64,000 nt of DNA, from contig CAKUCW010000001.1 of NCBI GenBank assembly GCA_934643825.1, positions 62,001 through 126,000 of the forward strand. Reading direction: 5' to 3'. Origin of the DNA: an uncultured Clostridia bacterium (GTDB taxonomy: Bacteria > Bacillota > Clostridia > Christensenellales > Aristaeellaceae). Below, one piece after another: positions 41,832-50,551 of this stretch. The position numbers were made by a program, and so were the translations under genes. The number at the start of each line of letters is the position of its first letter. The stretch's first letter is position 1. The notes below the pieces were generated by a model. It was not told the origin of the DNA, did not search any database, and saw only the letters and a list, made by a program, of their open reading frames with translations.

Positions 41832-42872
41832 TTATTTGCCGAGGGTGACCGTTCCGTTCATGCCGGGCAGAAGCGTCTTTCCGGTCGGCAGGGTGACGCG
41901 GACGTCGAAATAGGTCGCGTTCTGTTTCGCCGTGCCGATGGAGTAGATCTTCGTGACCGTGCCGGAGAAGGTTTCATCGCCGTAGGCATCCAGCGTATAG
42001 GTCAGCGTATCGCCGACGCGGACGCTGTTGAGATCCAGCTCATCCAGTTCGACGCTCAGTTCCAGCGTGCCGAGGTCGGCAACCTCACAGAGCAGCTGTC
42101 CGCGGTAGACCTGTGCGCCGGACGTGGCTGCCAGCGTGCTGACGACGCCGTCCACGGGAGAGGGGATCGTGAGGGATGCGCCGCGTGCGCTCTGTGCGTC
42201 GATGACTTCAAAGAGCAGGTCGCCGACTTCAACCTTGTCGCCTGCCTTGACATGCACGGCGGCGATGCGTCCGGAAGAAGCGTTGACCAGCACATCGTCA
42301 TAGCGCGTGACCTTGCCGCGTCCGACCTCGCTGTCGCTGGGCATGCTGCTTTCGCGGAAGCAGCGGATGGTGTCGTTTACGTCATAGTCGCCGGTCAGAA
42401 TCTCGACGATATAGCCGCTGCCGGAAACGTTGGTGACGATGCCGGTGCCCTTGTCGCTGTTGCGCTTGAGATAGAGCGTTTCGCCGGCATGGATGTAGCG
42501 GTTGTCGGCGTCGTCATACGCCTGCTGGGTAGAAGCGGCAACATACAGCGCGTTTTTCGGTTCAATGACGGCGAGAGAGCCGTAGTGCGCCGCGACACCG
42601 GAGGCGTCGTCACCGACGCCCGCAAAGACGGCGGAAACCGTTCCCGCCTGCGTCGCGTAAACCGGCGTGGTATCCATGGTGAAGAGCGTTTCGTTCGCGG
42701 CAACGCTGTCGCCCTGCCGGAGATCGAAGGCGAGCAGCGTTCCGGCAAACGGCGCAGTGATCTTTTCAGTGTTCGGGGCGACGATGGTCGCGTTGGCGGT
42801 GGCGGCAAAGGCGGCGGAAGCCGTCAGCGTGAGCGCCGCAAAAGCGGCGGCAAGAGAAAGCAGCTTTTTCAT
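41832..42872 (-). CDS. Secreted efflux adaptor, HlyD/MFP family
   Basis: 346 aa. A signal peptide (MKKLLSLAAAFAALTLTASA, cleavage near AFA-AT) is followed by a biotinyl-lipoyl-like hairpin split around a long insert (KITAPFAGTLLAFDLRQGDS near 40-59; the second lipoyl half near 255 with P-S-P-V-D-G-V-V-S-T-L), then a beta-barrel and a C-terminal G-T-V-T-K-I-Y-S-I-G. In Gram-positives such adaptors work with FtsX-like ABC pumps. AAAGGA is 8 nt before ATG. Confidence 0.87.
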   Translation of the reverse strand: MKKLLSLAAAFAALTLTASAAFAATANATIVAPNTEKITAPFAGTLLAFDLRQGDSVAANETLFTMDTTPVYATQAGTVSAVFAGVGDDASGVAAHYGSLAVIEPKNALYVAASTQQAYDDADNRYIHAGETLYLKRNSDKGTGIVTNVSGSGYIVEILTGDYDVNDTIRCFRESSMPSDSEVGRGKVTRYDDVLVNASSGRIAAVHVKAGDKVEVGDLLFEVIDAQSARGASLTIPSPVDGVVSTLAATSGAQVYRGQLLCEVADLGTLELSVELDELDLNSVRVGDTLTYTLDAYGDETFSGTVTKIYSIGTAKQNATYFDVRVTLPTGKTLLPGMNGTVTLGK

Positions 42873-42967
42873 AGAAAAAATCCTTTCTGTACAGCCCGAC
42901 GAGAAGGGACGCCGGACTGCGGTTTGAATATGTGTTTTCATAGATTGATCGCGAGGCAATCAATCAG

Positions 42968-43030
42968 GAGTGGGAAATCCGAGAATCTCAGGTTCTTGAC
43001 GGGGGATGAATCGGTGCCCCAACGTGCCCT
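42968..43030. repeat. Partial copy of dispersed repeat D
   Basis: GTGGGAAATCCGAGAATCTC and the following AGGTTCTTG block match 47537-47565 and 48685-48711. It sits in the 160-bp gap between permease and adaptor genes, inside the operon. Confidence 0.6.
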
Positions 43031-43032
43031 TG

Positions 43033-45339
43033 TTATTCCACCGACTTCAGCGCTTCAACCATGTCGATCTTGCGCACCTTGCGCACGAGCAGACGCTGAA
43101 TCAGCTGGGAGAAGCAGAAGGTGATGACGCAAGCCAGAATGATGGAGGAGAGCGCGGGTGCGCCCGGATAATAGCCGGATTCCGGCTCGCAGGAATGCAG
43201 AATGGCGTCAATCAGCGTGATGCCGGGAAGGATGCCCATCAGCACACCGATGAGGGTGATGATGTTGTTTTCGCGGAGAATCAGCCTTCGAATCTCCTTT
43301 TGATGATAGCCCAGAACCTTGAGCGTCGCGTATTCGCGTGTGCGCTCGACGAAATTCATCAGCCCCATGTTGTAGCAGACGACGAACGCCAGAGCCAGCG
43401 CGATGCCGGTCAGCAGCGAAAAGACGGAGGACAGCGTATCGAGCATGCGCTTCATTTCATCGACCTGTTCGGCGGGGTACTCAATCTTATCCACCTCATC
43501 CATATCGGCGAGCAGCGTCAGGCAGTCTGCCGACGGATTTTTGAGCTGGAGGGCGGTCGGAATGAAATCGCCCTTGCGGAAGGATTCCCACGTCGTTTGG
43601 TCGAGATAGACGCCCTGCGAAACATTGTTCTGGACAATCTGACCGATGATGAGGCTGAGCGGTTCATCATCACCGGGCAGATACAGGCGGATGGTGTCGC
43701 CGATGCTCAATTTGAGCGTCTTGGTCAGCTTATAGGTGACGGCGGCTGTTCCGGGCTGAATCTTCACGAAGGTTTCGTTTTCGCCCAGATGCTGCATCGT
43801 CTGGTCGTCCTCAAGAACGGTCAGGCTGACGGTGCGCGTGCCGGCATCGGCGCGGAGGGAAACGGATTTCTCCATGATGCACTCGATATTTTCGGCATCC
43901 AGCCGGCGTTCGTAGCTTTCCGCCGTGCCGACCGTCCCCTTGAGCGAGGCGCGGACGTCGTAGTTGAGCGTTCGGGTGTAATAGTTGATGCTCATGGCGG
44001 TTACGGAGTCCTGCAAGCCGAACGACGTGATAATCAGCATCGTGCAGCAGAGCAGACCGACGAGGGACATGAACGTGCGCAGTTTGTTGCGCATCAGGTT
44101 GCGCACAACCATCTTGGTATTGAAGCTGAAGCGCGACCAGAGGAACGGAATGCGCTCAAAGAGGATGCGCTTGCCGTCCTTCGGGGGCTTGGGACGCAGG
44201 AGCGCGGCGGTGCATTCCTTCGCGGACTTCTGATAGGAGTAGAGCAGAATGCCGAGGCTCATCATGACGCACAGAGCGGTCATGACCCATGCGGGCTTGG
44301 AGATCGGCGGGGTGAGCTTATAAGGCATTTCATCCTGACTGAGCAGGGTGTCCCAGAGCAGGGTGGGCAGGGTGAAATGACCGATGATCGTGCCCAGCAC
44401 CGCGCCGATGGCGGACGGCACAAGCGCGTAAGACAGATAGTGATTGCGAATCTGCCGGGAGGAGAAGCCCAGTGCCTTGAGCGTACCCATCTGCATGCGC
44501 TGGTTGTCGATCATGCGCGAGAGGGTCGTCATGACGATCAGCGCGGCGACGGCATACGCCAGCACCGGGAAGATGAGCGTCATGTTTTCAAACATCTGCG
44601 CTTCGTTGTTGGCGCGTGCGGTGCTTGCGTGGGATCTTCTGTCCACGACGAGCGCATCCGGAACGGCTTCTTCAATCGCCGCCTGCACGGTTTCGCTGTC
44701 CGCAGCGTCATCGATGTTCGCGACAATCTGCGTCAGCGGAAGGGTCGGGATGGCGCAGGCGTTGACCAGCAGATAACCGTAAGCATCCGGGTTGGCGACC
44801 AGACCGTTGGATACGACGATGTACTCCGGACTGACGACAATGCCGCGGACGACGAAGTCATATTCCTGACCGGAGAGCTTGACGCCGATGCGGCTGCCCA
44901 GAGAGAGATTCTGCGCAGCGGCAAAGCGTTCCTCGACCAGACAGCCGCGCTTGTCGTTCTCATCCAGCAGTTCACCCTCGCGCAGCAGCGGAATGTTGAT
45001 ATCCATCGCGCCGTCATACGCGGTGACGGATACGGTGATGTCATCGGAGAGCGTCGTGTCCATATCGACCGTCGTGCGGGCGCGGACATGGGTCACGCCG
45101 GGTACGGCGGCGACTTTATCCAGCGCGGCGCGGTCGGCTGTGGGCAGGCTGATCCAGTAATCGGCGAGGTTGTTTTCCTCGTAATAGGTGTTCAGCGTGG
45201 TACGCGTCATACGCGCCGTTCCGTCCAGCGCGGAGAACGCAAACGTTCCCAACGCACACAGCGCGATGATGGAAAGAAACTGCATCGCCGCCCGGGTCAT
45301 ATCCCGAAAAAGTTTCTTTCTCAGCGTGTTGTTTACCAT
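43033..45339 (-). CDS. ABC transporter permease, two FtsX-like domains
   Basis: 768 aa with an N-terminal helix, a large extracytoplasmic domain, three-helix FtsX modules around 255-390 and 640-760 (KALGFSSRQIRNHYL and KVLGYHQKEIRRLILREN are the coupling helices), and a central extracellular domain. This is the MacB/YknZ-like pump of lipoprotein, peptide or drug export. GGAGG lies 7 nt before ATG 45339, and its start overlaps the ATPase stop by 7 nt. Confidence 0.92.
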   Translation of the reverse strand: MVNNTLRKKLFRDMTRAAMQFLSIIALCALGTFAFSALDGTARMTRTTLNTYYEENNLADYWISLPTADRAALDKVAAVPGVTHVRARTTVDMDTTLSDDITVSVTAYDGAMDINIPLLREGELLDENDKRGCLVEERFAAAQNLSLGSRIGVKLSGQEYDFVVRGIVVSPEYIVVSNGLVANPDAYGYLLVNACAIPTLPLTQIVANIDDAADSETVQAAIEEAVPDALVVDRRSHASTARANNEAQMFENMTLIFPVLAYAVAALIVMTTLSRMIDNQRMQMGTLKALGFSSRQIRNHYLSYALVPSAIGAVLGTIIGHFTLPTLLWDTLLSQDEMPYKLTPPISKPAWVMTALCVMMSLGILLYSYQKSAKECTAALLRPKPPKDGKRILFERIPFLWSRFSFNTKMVVRNLMRNKLRTFMSLVGLLCCTMLIITSFGLQDSVTAMSINYYTRTLNYDVRASLKGTVGTAESYERRLDAENIECIMEKSVSLRADAGTRTVSLTVLEDDQTMQHLGENETFVKIQPGTAAVTYKLTKTLKLSIGDTIRLYLPGDDEPLSLIIGQIVQNNVSQGVYLDQTTWESFRKGDFIPTALQLKNPSADCLTLLADMDEVDKIEYPAEQVDEMKRMLDTLSSVFSLLTGIALALAFVVCYNMGLMNFVERTREYATLKVLGYHQKEIRRLILRENNIITLIGVLMGILPGITLIDAILHSCEPESGYYPGAPALSSIILACVITFCFSQLIQRLLVRKVRKIDMVEALKSVE

Positions 45340-46034
45340 GCGATATCCTCCACACGGGCGGGATGATCGCAGGTCTGCATCGATTCAATGCCGCCGTTTT
45401 TGACGTGGATGACGCGGTTGCCCAGCGGCGCGATCATCGCGTTATGCGTGATGATGACGACGGTTGCGTCATGCGTGCGGCAGACATCGGTCAGCAGAGA
45501 AAGCACCTGCACGCCGGTTTTGGAATCCAGCGCACCGGTCGGCTCGTCGCACAGGAGCAGAGCCGGATTTTTGCACAGCGCACGGGCGATGGACACGCGC
45601 TGCTGCTCGCCGCCGGAGAGCTGGGCGGGGAAGTTGTTCATGCGGCTGCCCAGACCGACCTGCTCCATGACGGTCTTCGGGTCGAGCGCATTTTTGCAGA
45701 CCTGACGCGCCAGCTCTACGTTTTCAAGCGCGGTCAGGTTGGGCATCAGGTTATAAAACTGAAAGACGAAGCCGACGTCCGTCCGGCGGTAATCCGTCAG
45801 CTGAGGGCCACGCAGACCGGTGATCTGTTTGCCCCCGACGGTGATGGTGCCGCTAGTCGCTTTGTCCATGCCGCCCAAGAGGTTGAGCAGCGTGGTCTTG
45901 CCTGCGCCGGACGGGCCGAGAACGACGCAGAACTCCCCCTTCTCGATGGAGAAATTCACGTCATCCAGCGCTTTGACGATCGTGTCGCCCGTCTGGTAAT
46001 ACTTGCAGACGTGTTCAAAAGTGATATAGCCCAC
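45333..46034 (-). CDS. ABC transporter ATP-binding protein (LolD/MacB type)
   Basis: 233 aa from GTG 46034 (GGAGG 6 nt upstream); an in-frame ATG further up would add 18 residues and run into the operator. Walker A GPSGAGKTTLLN is near 40-51, signature LSGGEQQRVSIARAL near 138-152, and Walker B LLLCDEPTGALD near 158-169. It energises the downstream permease. Confidence 0.95.
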   Translation of the reverse strand: MGYITFEHVCKYYQTGDTIVKALDDVNFSIEKGEFCVVLGPSGAGKTTLLNLLGGMDKATSGTITVGGKQITGLRGPQLTDYRRTDVGFVFQFYNLMPNLTALENVELARQVCKNALDPKTVMEQVGLGSRMNNFPAQLSGGEQQRVSIARALCKNPALLLCDEPTGALDSKTGVQVLSLLTDVCRTHDATVVIITHNAMIAPLGNRVIHVKNGGIESMQTCDHPARVEDIAW

Positions 46035-46055
46035 GGGAAACCTCCTTTTCCATGC

Positions 46056-46085
46056 GTAAAAACAAATATGCGATTTCGTTTTTAT
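46056..46085. promoter_or_regulatory. TetR operator 1 of the ABC efflux operon
   Basis: 30-bp dyad with arms GTAAAAACAAA and TTCGTTTTTAT, located between the promoter and the ATPase start. It has a near-identical partner at 46134-46163, 78 bp away. Confidence 0.75.
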
Positions 46086-46133
46086 CATGCCTGAAAGAAA
46101 ACGCCGACGCGCGGCGAAAGAAAAACAGACAGC

Positions 46134-46190
46134 GTAAAAACAAAATTATGGATTCGTTTTTATTATAAAAGGACGGGAAGTCTTTGTCAA
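46134..46190 (-). promoter_or_regulatory. Promoter with TetR operator 2
   Basis: On the minus strand, consensus TTGACA (46185-46190), 17 bp and TATAAT (46162-46167). The second 30-bp dyad (46134-46163) starts at the edge of the -10 box and covers the transcription start. The rest of the 46035-46384 gap holds a GGGGCAAAGCCCC hairpin module (46272-46284) and no gene. Confidence 0.85.
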
Positions 46191-46384
46191 GGGAGAATCG
46201 AAAGAAAACCCAAAGATAGGGAATAGCAGGACGTCGTTTATGATACGGGAAGTCCGGAAAGTGGAGGTTGGGGGGCAAAGCCCCTTGCGGTTGAATCCAT
46301 ATCAACGAACGCTCGATTGTTTTGCATCCTGTGCCGTGATAAGATAAAGGTGTTCCCGGGAAGAAGAACAAGGGGTGAAACAAG

Positions 46385-47425
46385 ATGATGAATATGGGTG
46401 AAAAAATCCGCATGCACAGACTGCGCAGAAGCATGACGCAGGAGCGATTGTCGCAGAGCGTCGGGGTGACGGCGCAGGCGGTTTCCAAATGGGAAAGCGG
46501 ACAGAGCTATCCGGATATCACGCTGCTGCCGGAACTGGCGGCGGTGCTGGGCGTGTCCATCGACGAACTGTTTGAAAGCTCACAGGAACAGCATCTCACG
46601 CGTATCGAAGCCATGCTGGAAAATGAGGTCATGCTCTCCCGAGAGGATTTCGATTACGCCATGAACCGTGCGCAGGAAATCGCACGGACGAAACAGGAGC
46701 GCGGACGCTGCCTGACGCTGATGAGCGAACTGAGCATGCAGCGTGCAAGGGGCTACATGAACATGGCGGCGGAATATGCCAAGCAGGCTTTGGCGGAAGA
46801 ACCGGAGAAAAAGGTGAATCACGCGCTGCTCGGAGACGCCATGCAGGGCTGTAAACGCGACTGGTGTTGCACGAATCACAGCGAACTGATTGACTATTAC
46901 TTTGATTTTTTGCAGGCGCATCCGGAAGATACGCTCGGACGGATGTATCTGCTGGATAACCTCATCGACGACGGGCGGCTGGAGGAAGCGGAGCGTGAGC
47001 TTGCCGCGCTGAGGGCACGCCGCGGAGAGGGATTCTATGTGCCGATGTACGAGGGCATGATTGCGCAGAAGCACGGAAAACCCGCGCAGGCGGAAGCCTG
47101 TTTCGACGCGATGACCAAGACCTACGCGGATGACTGGCGTGCATGGTTCGAGCGGGCGGACGAATATGCCAAACAGGGACGCGACCGCGAAGCGATCGAA
47201 GCCTACAAACGGGGCGACGCGCTGCAGGAAAAGCCGCGCATGACGGATATTCAGGAGAGCATTGCCCAATGCTGTGAGCGGCAGAAGGACTGGGCGGGCG
47301 CGATTGCCGCATATGAGCAGATCATCACGATTTTGCGCGAGGACTGGACACTGACGGAGGGCGAGACCGTCACGGGGTACGAGCAGAACATTGCGAGAGT
47401 GAAGAGAAAGATGGGGAAACGATGA
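46385..47425 (+). CDS. XRE-family regulator with TPR-like C-terminal domain
   Basis: 346 aa. The helix-turn-helix (TQERLSQSVGVTAQAVSKWE, about 19-38) is followed by about 270 residues of helical repeats, including A-C-F-D-A-M-T-K-T-Y-A-D-D-W-R-A-W-F-E-R-A-D-E-Y-A-K-Q-G and similar TPR units. This layout is common in clostridial regulators that sense peptides or act as single-component switches; the target is unknown. The start is ATG 46385 or 46388 with AGGGGTG upstream. Confidence 0.85.
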   Translation: MMNMGEKIRMHRLRRSMTQERLSQSVGVTAQAVSKWESGQSYPDITLLPELAAVLGVSIDELFESSQEQHLTRIEAMLENEVMLSREDFDYAMNRAQEIARTKQERGRCLTLMSELSMQRARGYMNMAAEYAKQALAEEPEKKVNHALLGDAMQGCKRDWCCTNHSELIDYYFDFLQAHPEDTLGRMYLLDNLIDDGRLEEAERELAALRARRGEGFYVPMYEGMIAQKHGKPAQAEACFDAMTKTYADDWRAWFERADEYAKQGRDREAIEAYKRGDALQEKPRMTDIQESIAQCCERQKDWAGAIAAYEQIITILREDWTLTEGETVTGYEQNIARVKRKMGKR

Positions 47426-47439
47426 GGGCGCCGCCCTCA

Positions 47440-47600
47440 AACTCCCGGCAGGGAACTGAGTTCCCTGCACCCTTTCTTCGCTTCGCGGCGGTTTTAATCT
47501 TTTATGCGCCGCTATCGCAAAGCGATAGCGAAGGGGGAAATCCAAGAACCTCAGGTTCTTGGTGGGGGTTTGGGGGCAAAGCCCCCATCGTTTCCTTTCT
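47440..47600. repeat. Dispersed repeat D, copy 1
   Basis: Contains GCAGGGAACTGAGTTCCCTG, the CGCTTCGCGGCGG block (reverse complement of a module of repeat A), a CGCTATCGCAAAGCGATAGCG hairpin split by one base, CAAGAACCTCAGGTTCTTGG and GGGGGCAAAGCCCCC. It runs into the 3' end of the LysR gene. Confidence 0.75.
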
Positions 47601-48462
47601 TGGCAAGGTCAATCAAATGCAGAAGCGAGGGCGAAAGATATTTGTTCCTGTGCCAGACGATGTGGCATACGCGCAGAAGCGGCGCATCCTGAATCGGCCG
47701 GGTGACGACCAGCCCGCCGGACAGCGCGTTTTGAACCAGCTTTTCCGGCAGAATGGATAAACCGACGTTTGCCGCGACGGCGCGGACGAGCGCCTGCGTG
47801 CTGGCGCTTTCCCAGAGCGGCGAAAGGGTCAGCCCCTGCGATTCAAAAATGGTATTCAGAAACGCCCGTCCGGAACTGCCTTTTTCGCGAAGCAGCAAGT
47901 CATAGCGCATCAGGTCAGAAAGAAAAATGGCGTCTTTTCGGGTCAGCTCGTGGTCGGGCGGGAGGATGAGCAGCAGCTTGTCCTGCGCAAAAGGCTCGGT
48001 GACCAGCTCGTCAGATGCGACCGAGCCTTCAATCAGCGCGATATCCAGCCGGTTATCCAGAAGCATTTCCTCGAGCGTGCCGGCGTTGGCGACGGTCGCC
48101 TGTATGCGGAGCTGAGGCTTCTCCTGACGCATTTTTTGGACGAGGACGGGCAGATCGTAATTGCCGAGCGTGATGCTCGCGCCGATGCGCAGGATGCCGC
48201 GTTCGTCGCCGTCGGTCATTTCCCTTTCCATCCGGTCAAACGTATCGACAATGTGGACGGCGTATGCATGCATGCGCCGTCCGCTTTCGGTTACATAGAG
48301 CCGCTGATTGAGCCGCTCAAACAGCCGGACGCCGTAGTGCTTTTCCATCTCCCGAATGCTGCGGGAAACGGCGGGCTGGGTCATGTAGAGGTTTTCCGCC
48401 GCACGGGTGACGTTCATCGTTCGGCAGACCTCCAAAAAGATGCGCATATGGCGGATGGTCAC
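47551..48462 (-). CDS. LysR-family transcriptional regulator
   Basis: 303 aa from GTG 48462, with GGAGG 8 nt upstream; the TTG at 48477 overlaps that Shine-Dalgarno. The HTH is VTRAAENLYMTQPAVSRSIR (about 18-37), followed by a periplasmic-binding-like effector domain to about 290. The last 14 residues (GNDGGFAPKPPPRT) are encoded by dispersed repeat D and are probably not ancestral. It is divergent from the chromate transporter pair, the usual position of a LysR activator. Confidence 0.9.
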   Translation of the reverse strand: MTIRHMRIFLEVCRTMNVTRAAENLYMTQPAVSRSIREMEKHYGVRLFERLNQRLYVTESGRRMHAYAVHIVDTFDRMEREMTDGDERGILRIGASITLGNYDLPVLVQKMRQEKPQLRIQATVANAGTLEEMLLDNRLDIALIEGSVASDELVTEPFAQDKLLLILPPDHELTRKDAIFLSDLMRYDLLLREKGSSGRAFLNTIFESQGLTLSPLWESASTQALVRAVAANVGLSILPEKLVQNALSGGLVVTRPIQDAPLLRVCHIVWHRNKYLSPSLLHLIDLAKKGNDGGFAPKPPPRT

Positions 48463-48582
48463 GGGGCGTTCCTCCAATCATATCAAATTGGTTATCGGTA
48501 TAATAAAATAATAGCATTTTACACATTTGAATGCAAGGAATATGATAAAAAGGAAAGAGAGAAGGGGAACATGCGGGACTTG

Positions 48583-48745
48583 AACCCACACCCCACCAGA
48601 AACCTGAGGTTTCTGGACTTCCCGGTTCGCTTCGCGGCGGTTTTAATCTTTTATGCGCCGCTATCGCAAAGCAATAGCGAAAGTGGGAAATCTAAGAACT
48701 TCAGGCTCTTGGCAGGGGTTGGGGGACAACGTCCCCATCGTATTC
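48583..48745. repeat. Dispersed repeat D, copy 2
   Basis: Shares CGCTTCGCGGCGGTTTTAAT and the adjoining CTTTTATGCGCCGCTATCGC, the GGGAAATC block and GGGGACAACGTCCCC with copy 1. It fills most of the 304-bp gap between lysR and the chromate transporter; no gene or tRNA is seen there. Confidence 0.75.
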
Positions 48746-48766
48746 TCCCATAAGGAGGAACTGCTT

Positions 48767-49345
48767 GTGGAACTGGAAAAAGTGAGCTTGAAAAAACGGC
48801 TGGTTACGCTGTTTTTTTCCATGCTCTCCATCAGCGCGTTTACGTTCGGCGGCGGATTCGTCATCGTGACGCTGATGAAACGGCGCTTCGTGGACGACCT
48901 GAAGTGGCTCAAAGAGGATGACATGCTGGATATGACGGCTATTGCGCAGTCCTGCCCCGGCGCGATTGCGGTCAACGGCGCGATTCTCGTCGGGCGGCGC
49001 GTGGCGGGTGCGGCGGGCATCGCCGTGGCGACGCTGGCGACGGTCATTCCGCCGCTGGTCATTCTGTCGCTGGTGTCGTATTTCTACGCGCTGTTTGCGG
49101 ATAATCCCTATGTTGCCGCCGTGCTGGCGGGCATGCAGGCGGGTGTTGCGGCGGTCATCGTGGACGTTGTGCTGAATCTGGGCGCGGGCGTGCTGAAGGA
49201 AAAGCGCATGCTGCTGAACATCATCATGGTCGCCGCGTTCGCTGCCGCGCTGATGGGTGTAAACGTGGTTTATATCATCCTCGCCAGCGGCGTGGTGGGT
49301 ATCGTCTGTGCGCTGACGGGAAAGGGGAAGAAACATGCTGCTTGA
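48767..49345 (+). CDS. Chromate transporter family protein, N-half type (CHR)
   Basis: 192 aa from GTG 48767, with GGAGG 8 nt upstream. The short-chain CHR signature A-F-T-F-G-G-G-F-V-I near residues 24-33 and Q-S-C-P-G-A-I-A-V-N near 63-72, with five to six hydrophobic segments. Two short CHR proteins together form the equivalent of full-length ChrA. Chromate export is known for ChrA; the natural substrate of clostridial pairs is unclear. It overlaps the next gene by 11 nt. Confidence 0.88.
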   Translation: MELEKVSLKKRLVTLFFSMLSISAFTFGGGFVIVTLMKRRFVDDLKWLKEDDMLDMTAIAQSCPGAIAVNGAILVGRRVAGAAGIAVATLATVIPPLVILSLVSYFYALFADNPYVAAVLAGMQAGVAAVIVDVVLNLGAGVLKEKRMLLNIIMVAAFAAALMGVNVVYIILASGVVGIVCALTGKGKKHAA

Positions 49346-49895
49346 TTTGTTCCTGTGCTTTTTCCAGGTCGGTCTGTTTTCAATCGGCGGCGGTTATGCT
49401 GCCATGCCGATGATTCAGTCCAAGGCGGTCGAATACTATCACTGGCTGAACATGAGCGAGTTTACCGACCTGATGACCATTGCGGAGATGACGCCGGGTC
49501 CGATCACGGTCAACTCCGCGACCTTTGTCGGCATCCGCATGGCGGGAATCCCGGGTGCGCTCGTTGCGACGATCGGCTGCATTTTCCCGTCGCTCATCAT
49601 CGTTTCGCTGATTTCGTGGCTGTATGAACGTTATCGCAGCATGGACGCCATGCAGGCGGTTCTTTCCTGCCTGCGTCCGGCTGTCGTCGCGCTGATTGCT
49701 TCGGCGGCGCTGACCATTCTGCGCGTCGTCGTCTTTGCAAACGGTGTGATTGCGCTTTCCTCGGTGCAGCTGCTTTACTGTGTGCTGTTTGTCGCGGCGC
49801 TGGTCGTTTTGCGCATCCGTCACAGCAATCCGATTTTGGTCATGGTATGCTGCGGCGCAGCGTCGCTGGCGGCGAAAATGCTGCTTCATCTGTAA
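49335..49895 (+). CDS. Chromate transporter family protein, partner half (CHR)
   Basis: 186 aa with F-S-I-G-G-G-Y-A-A-M-P-M near residues 16-27 and E-M-T-P-G-P-I-T-V-N near 51-60, again the short CHR pattern, with inverted membrane topology expected relative to the first half. Start and stop overlap the upstream gene, so they are translated as a pair. Confidence 0.88.
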   Translation: MLLDLFLCFFQVGLFSIGGGYAAMPMIQSKAVEYYHWLNMSEFTDLMTIAEMTPGPITVNSATFVGIRMAGIPGALVATIGCIFPSLIIVSLISWLYERYRSMDAMQAVLSCLRPAVVALIASAALTILRVVVFANGVIALSSVQLLYCVLFVAALVVLRIRHSNPILVMVCCGAASLAAKMLLHL

Positions 49896-49932
49896 AAACA
49901 GTTGAATTCTTTCGTTTCTTTGCCAAATCCCC

Positions 49933-49961
49933 TTGATAAATGACGCTTCTCGTGGTATTCT
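49933..49961 (+). promoter_or_regulatory. Promoter of the Lrp gene
   Basis: TTGATA (49933-49938), 17 bp and TATTCT (49956-49961). Confidence 0.6.
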
Positions 49962-49999
49962 CTTTATTATATGAACAGCGGATAAAGGGGAGACGGACT

Positions 50000-50446
50000 A
50001 TGGATAACATTGACAGAAAGATCCTGACCATTTTGCAGCAGAATGCGCGGACGCCGCTCAAGGTCATCGCTGAGCAGGTATTCCTGTCCTCGCCGGCGGT
50101 CAGCGCACGCATCGAGCGGCTGGAGGCGGCGGGCTATATTCTGGGCTATCAGGCGCAGCTGTCCTGCGCGGCGATGGGCTACCAGATCAAGGCGTTCATC
50201 AATCTGGAAGTGGAGCCGAGCCAGAAGCCGGAGTTTTATCCGTACATTGAGAACTGCCCGAATGTGATGGAGTGCAACTGCGTGACGGGCGATTACTCCA
50301 TGCTGGTGGAGGTCTGCTTCCACACGACGCAGGAGCTTGACCAGTTTATCAACCAGCTGCACCGTTTCGGGCGCACGCGGACGCAGATTGTCTTTTCTAC
50401 GCCGGTCGAGCATCGCGGCATTTCCGCGATGGAGCCGGAGGCATAA
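50000..50446 (+). CDS. Lrp/AsnC-family regulator
   Basis: 148 aa. The HTH is at about 15-45 (PLKVIAEQVFLSSPAVSARI), then an AsnC/RAM ligand-binding domain with V-M-E-C-N-C-V-T-G-D-Y-S-M-L. Typical of feast/famine regulators responding to amino acids. ATG 50000 with GGGGAG 7 nt upstream is chosen over an upstream in-frame ATG without a Shine-Dalgarno. A strong terminator follows. Confidence 0.92.
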   Translation: MDNIDRKILTILQQNARTPLKVIAEQVFLSSPAVSARIERLEAAGYILGYQAQLSCAAMGYQIKAFINLEVEPSQKPEFYPYIENCPNVMECNCVTGDYSMLVEVCFHTTQELDQFINQLHRFGRTRTQIVFSTPVEHRGISAMEPEA

Positions 50447-50493
50447 TAGCAGAGCCGGAGAGCGGCTTCGGCGCAATTTCCAAGTGTATAAAA

Positions 50494-50530
50494 AATCGGA
50501 AATCTCCGAACGGGGATTTCCGATTTTTTT
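50494..50530 (+). terminator. Strong bidirectional terminator
   Basis: 14-nt arms AATCGGAAATCTCC and GGGGATTTCCGATT (one mismatch) around a short GAAC-type loop, with T7 on the plus strand and an A-run before the stem for the minus strand. It separates lrp from the convergent secreted-protein gene. Confidence 0.9.
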
Positions 50531-50551
50531 GATTTTGCGGTGGTTTCGGAA

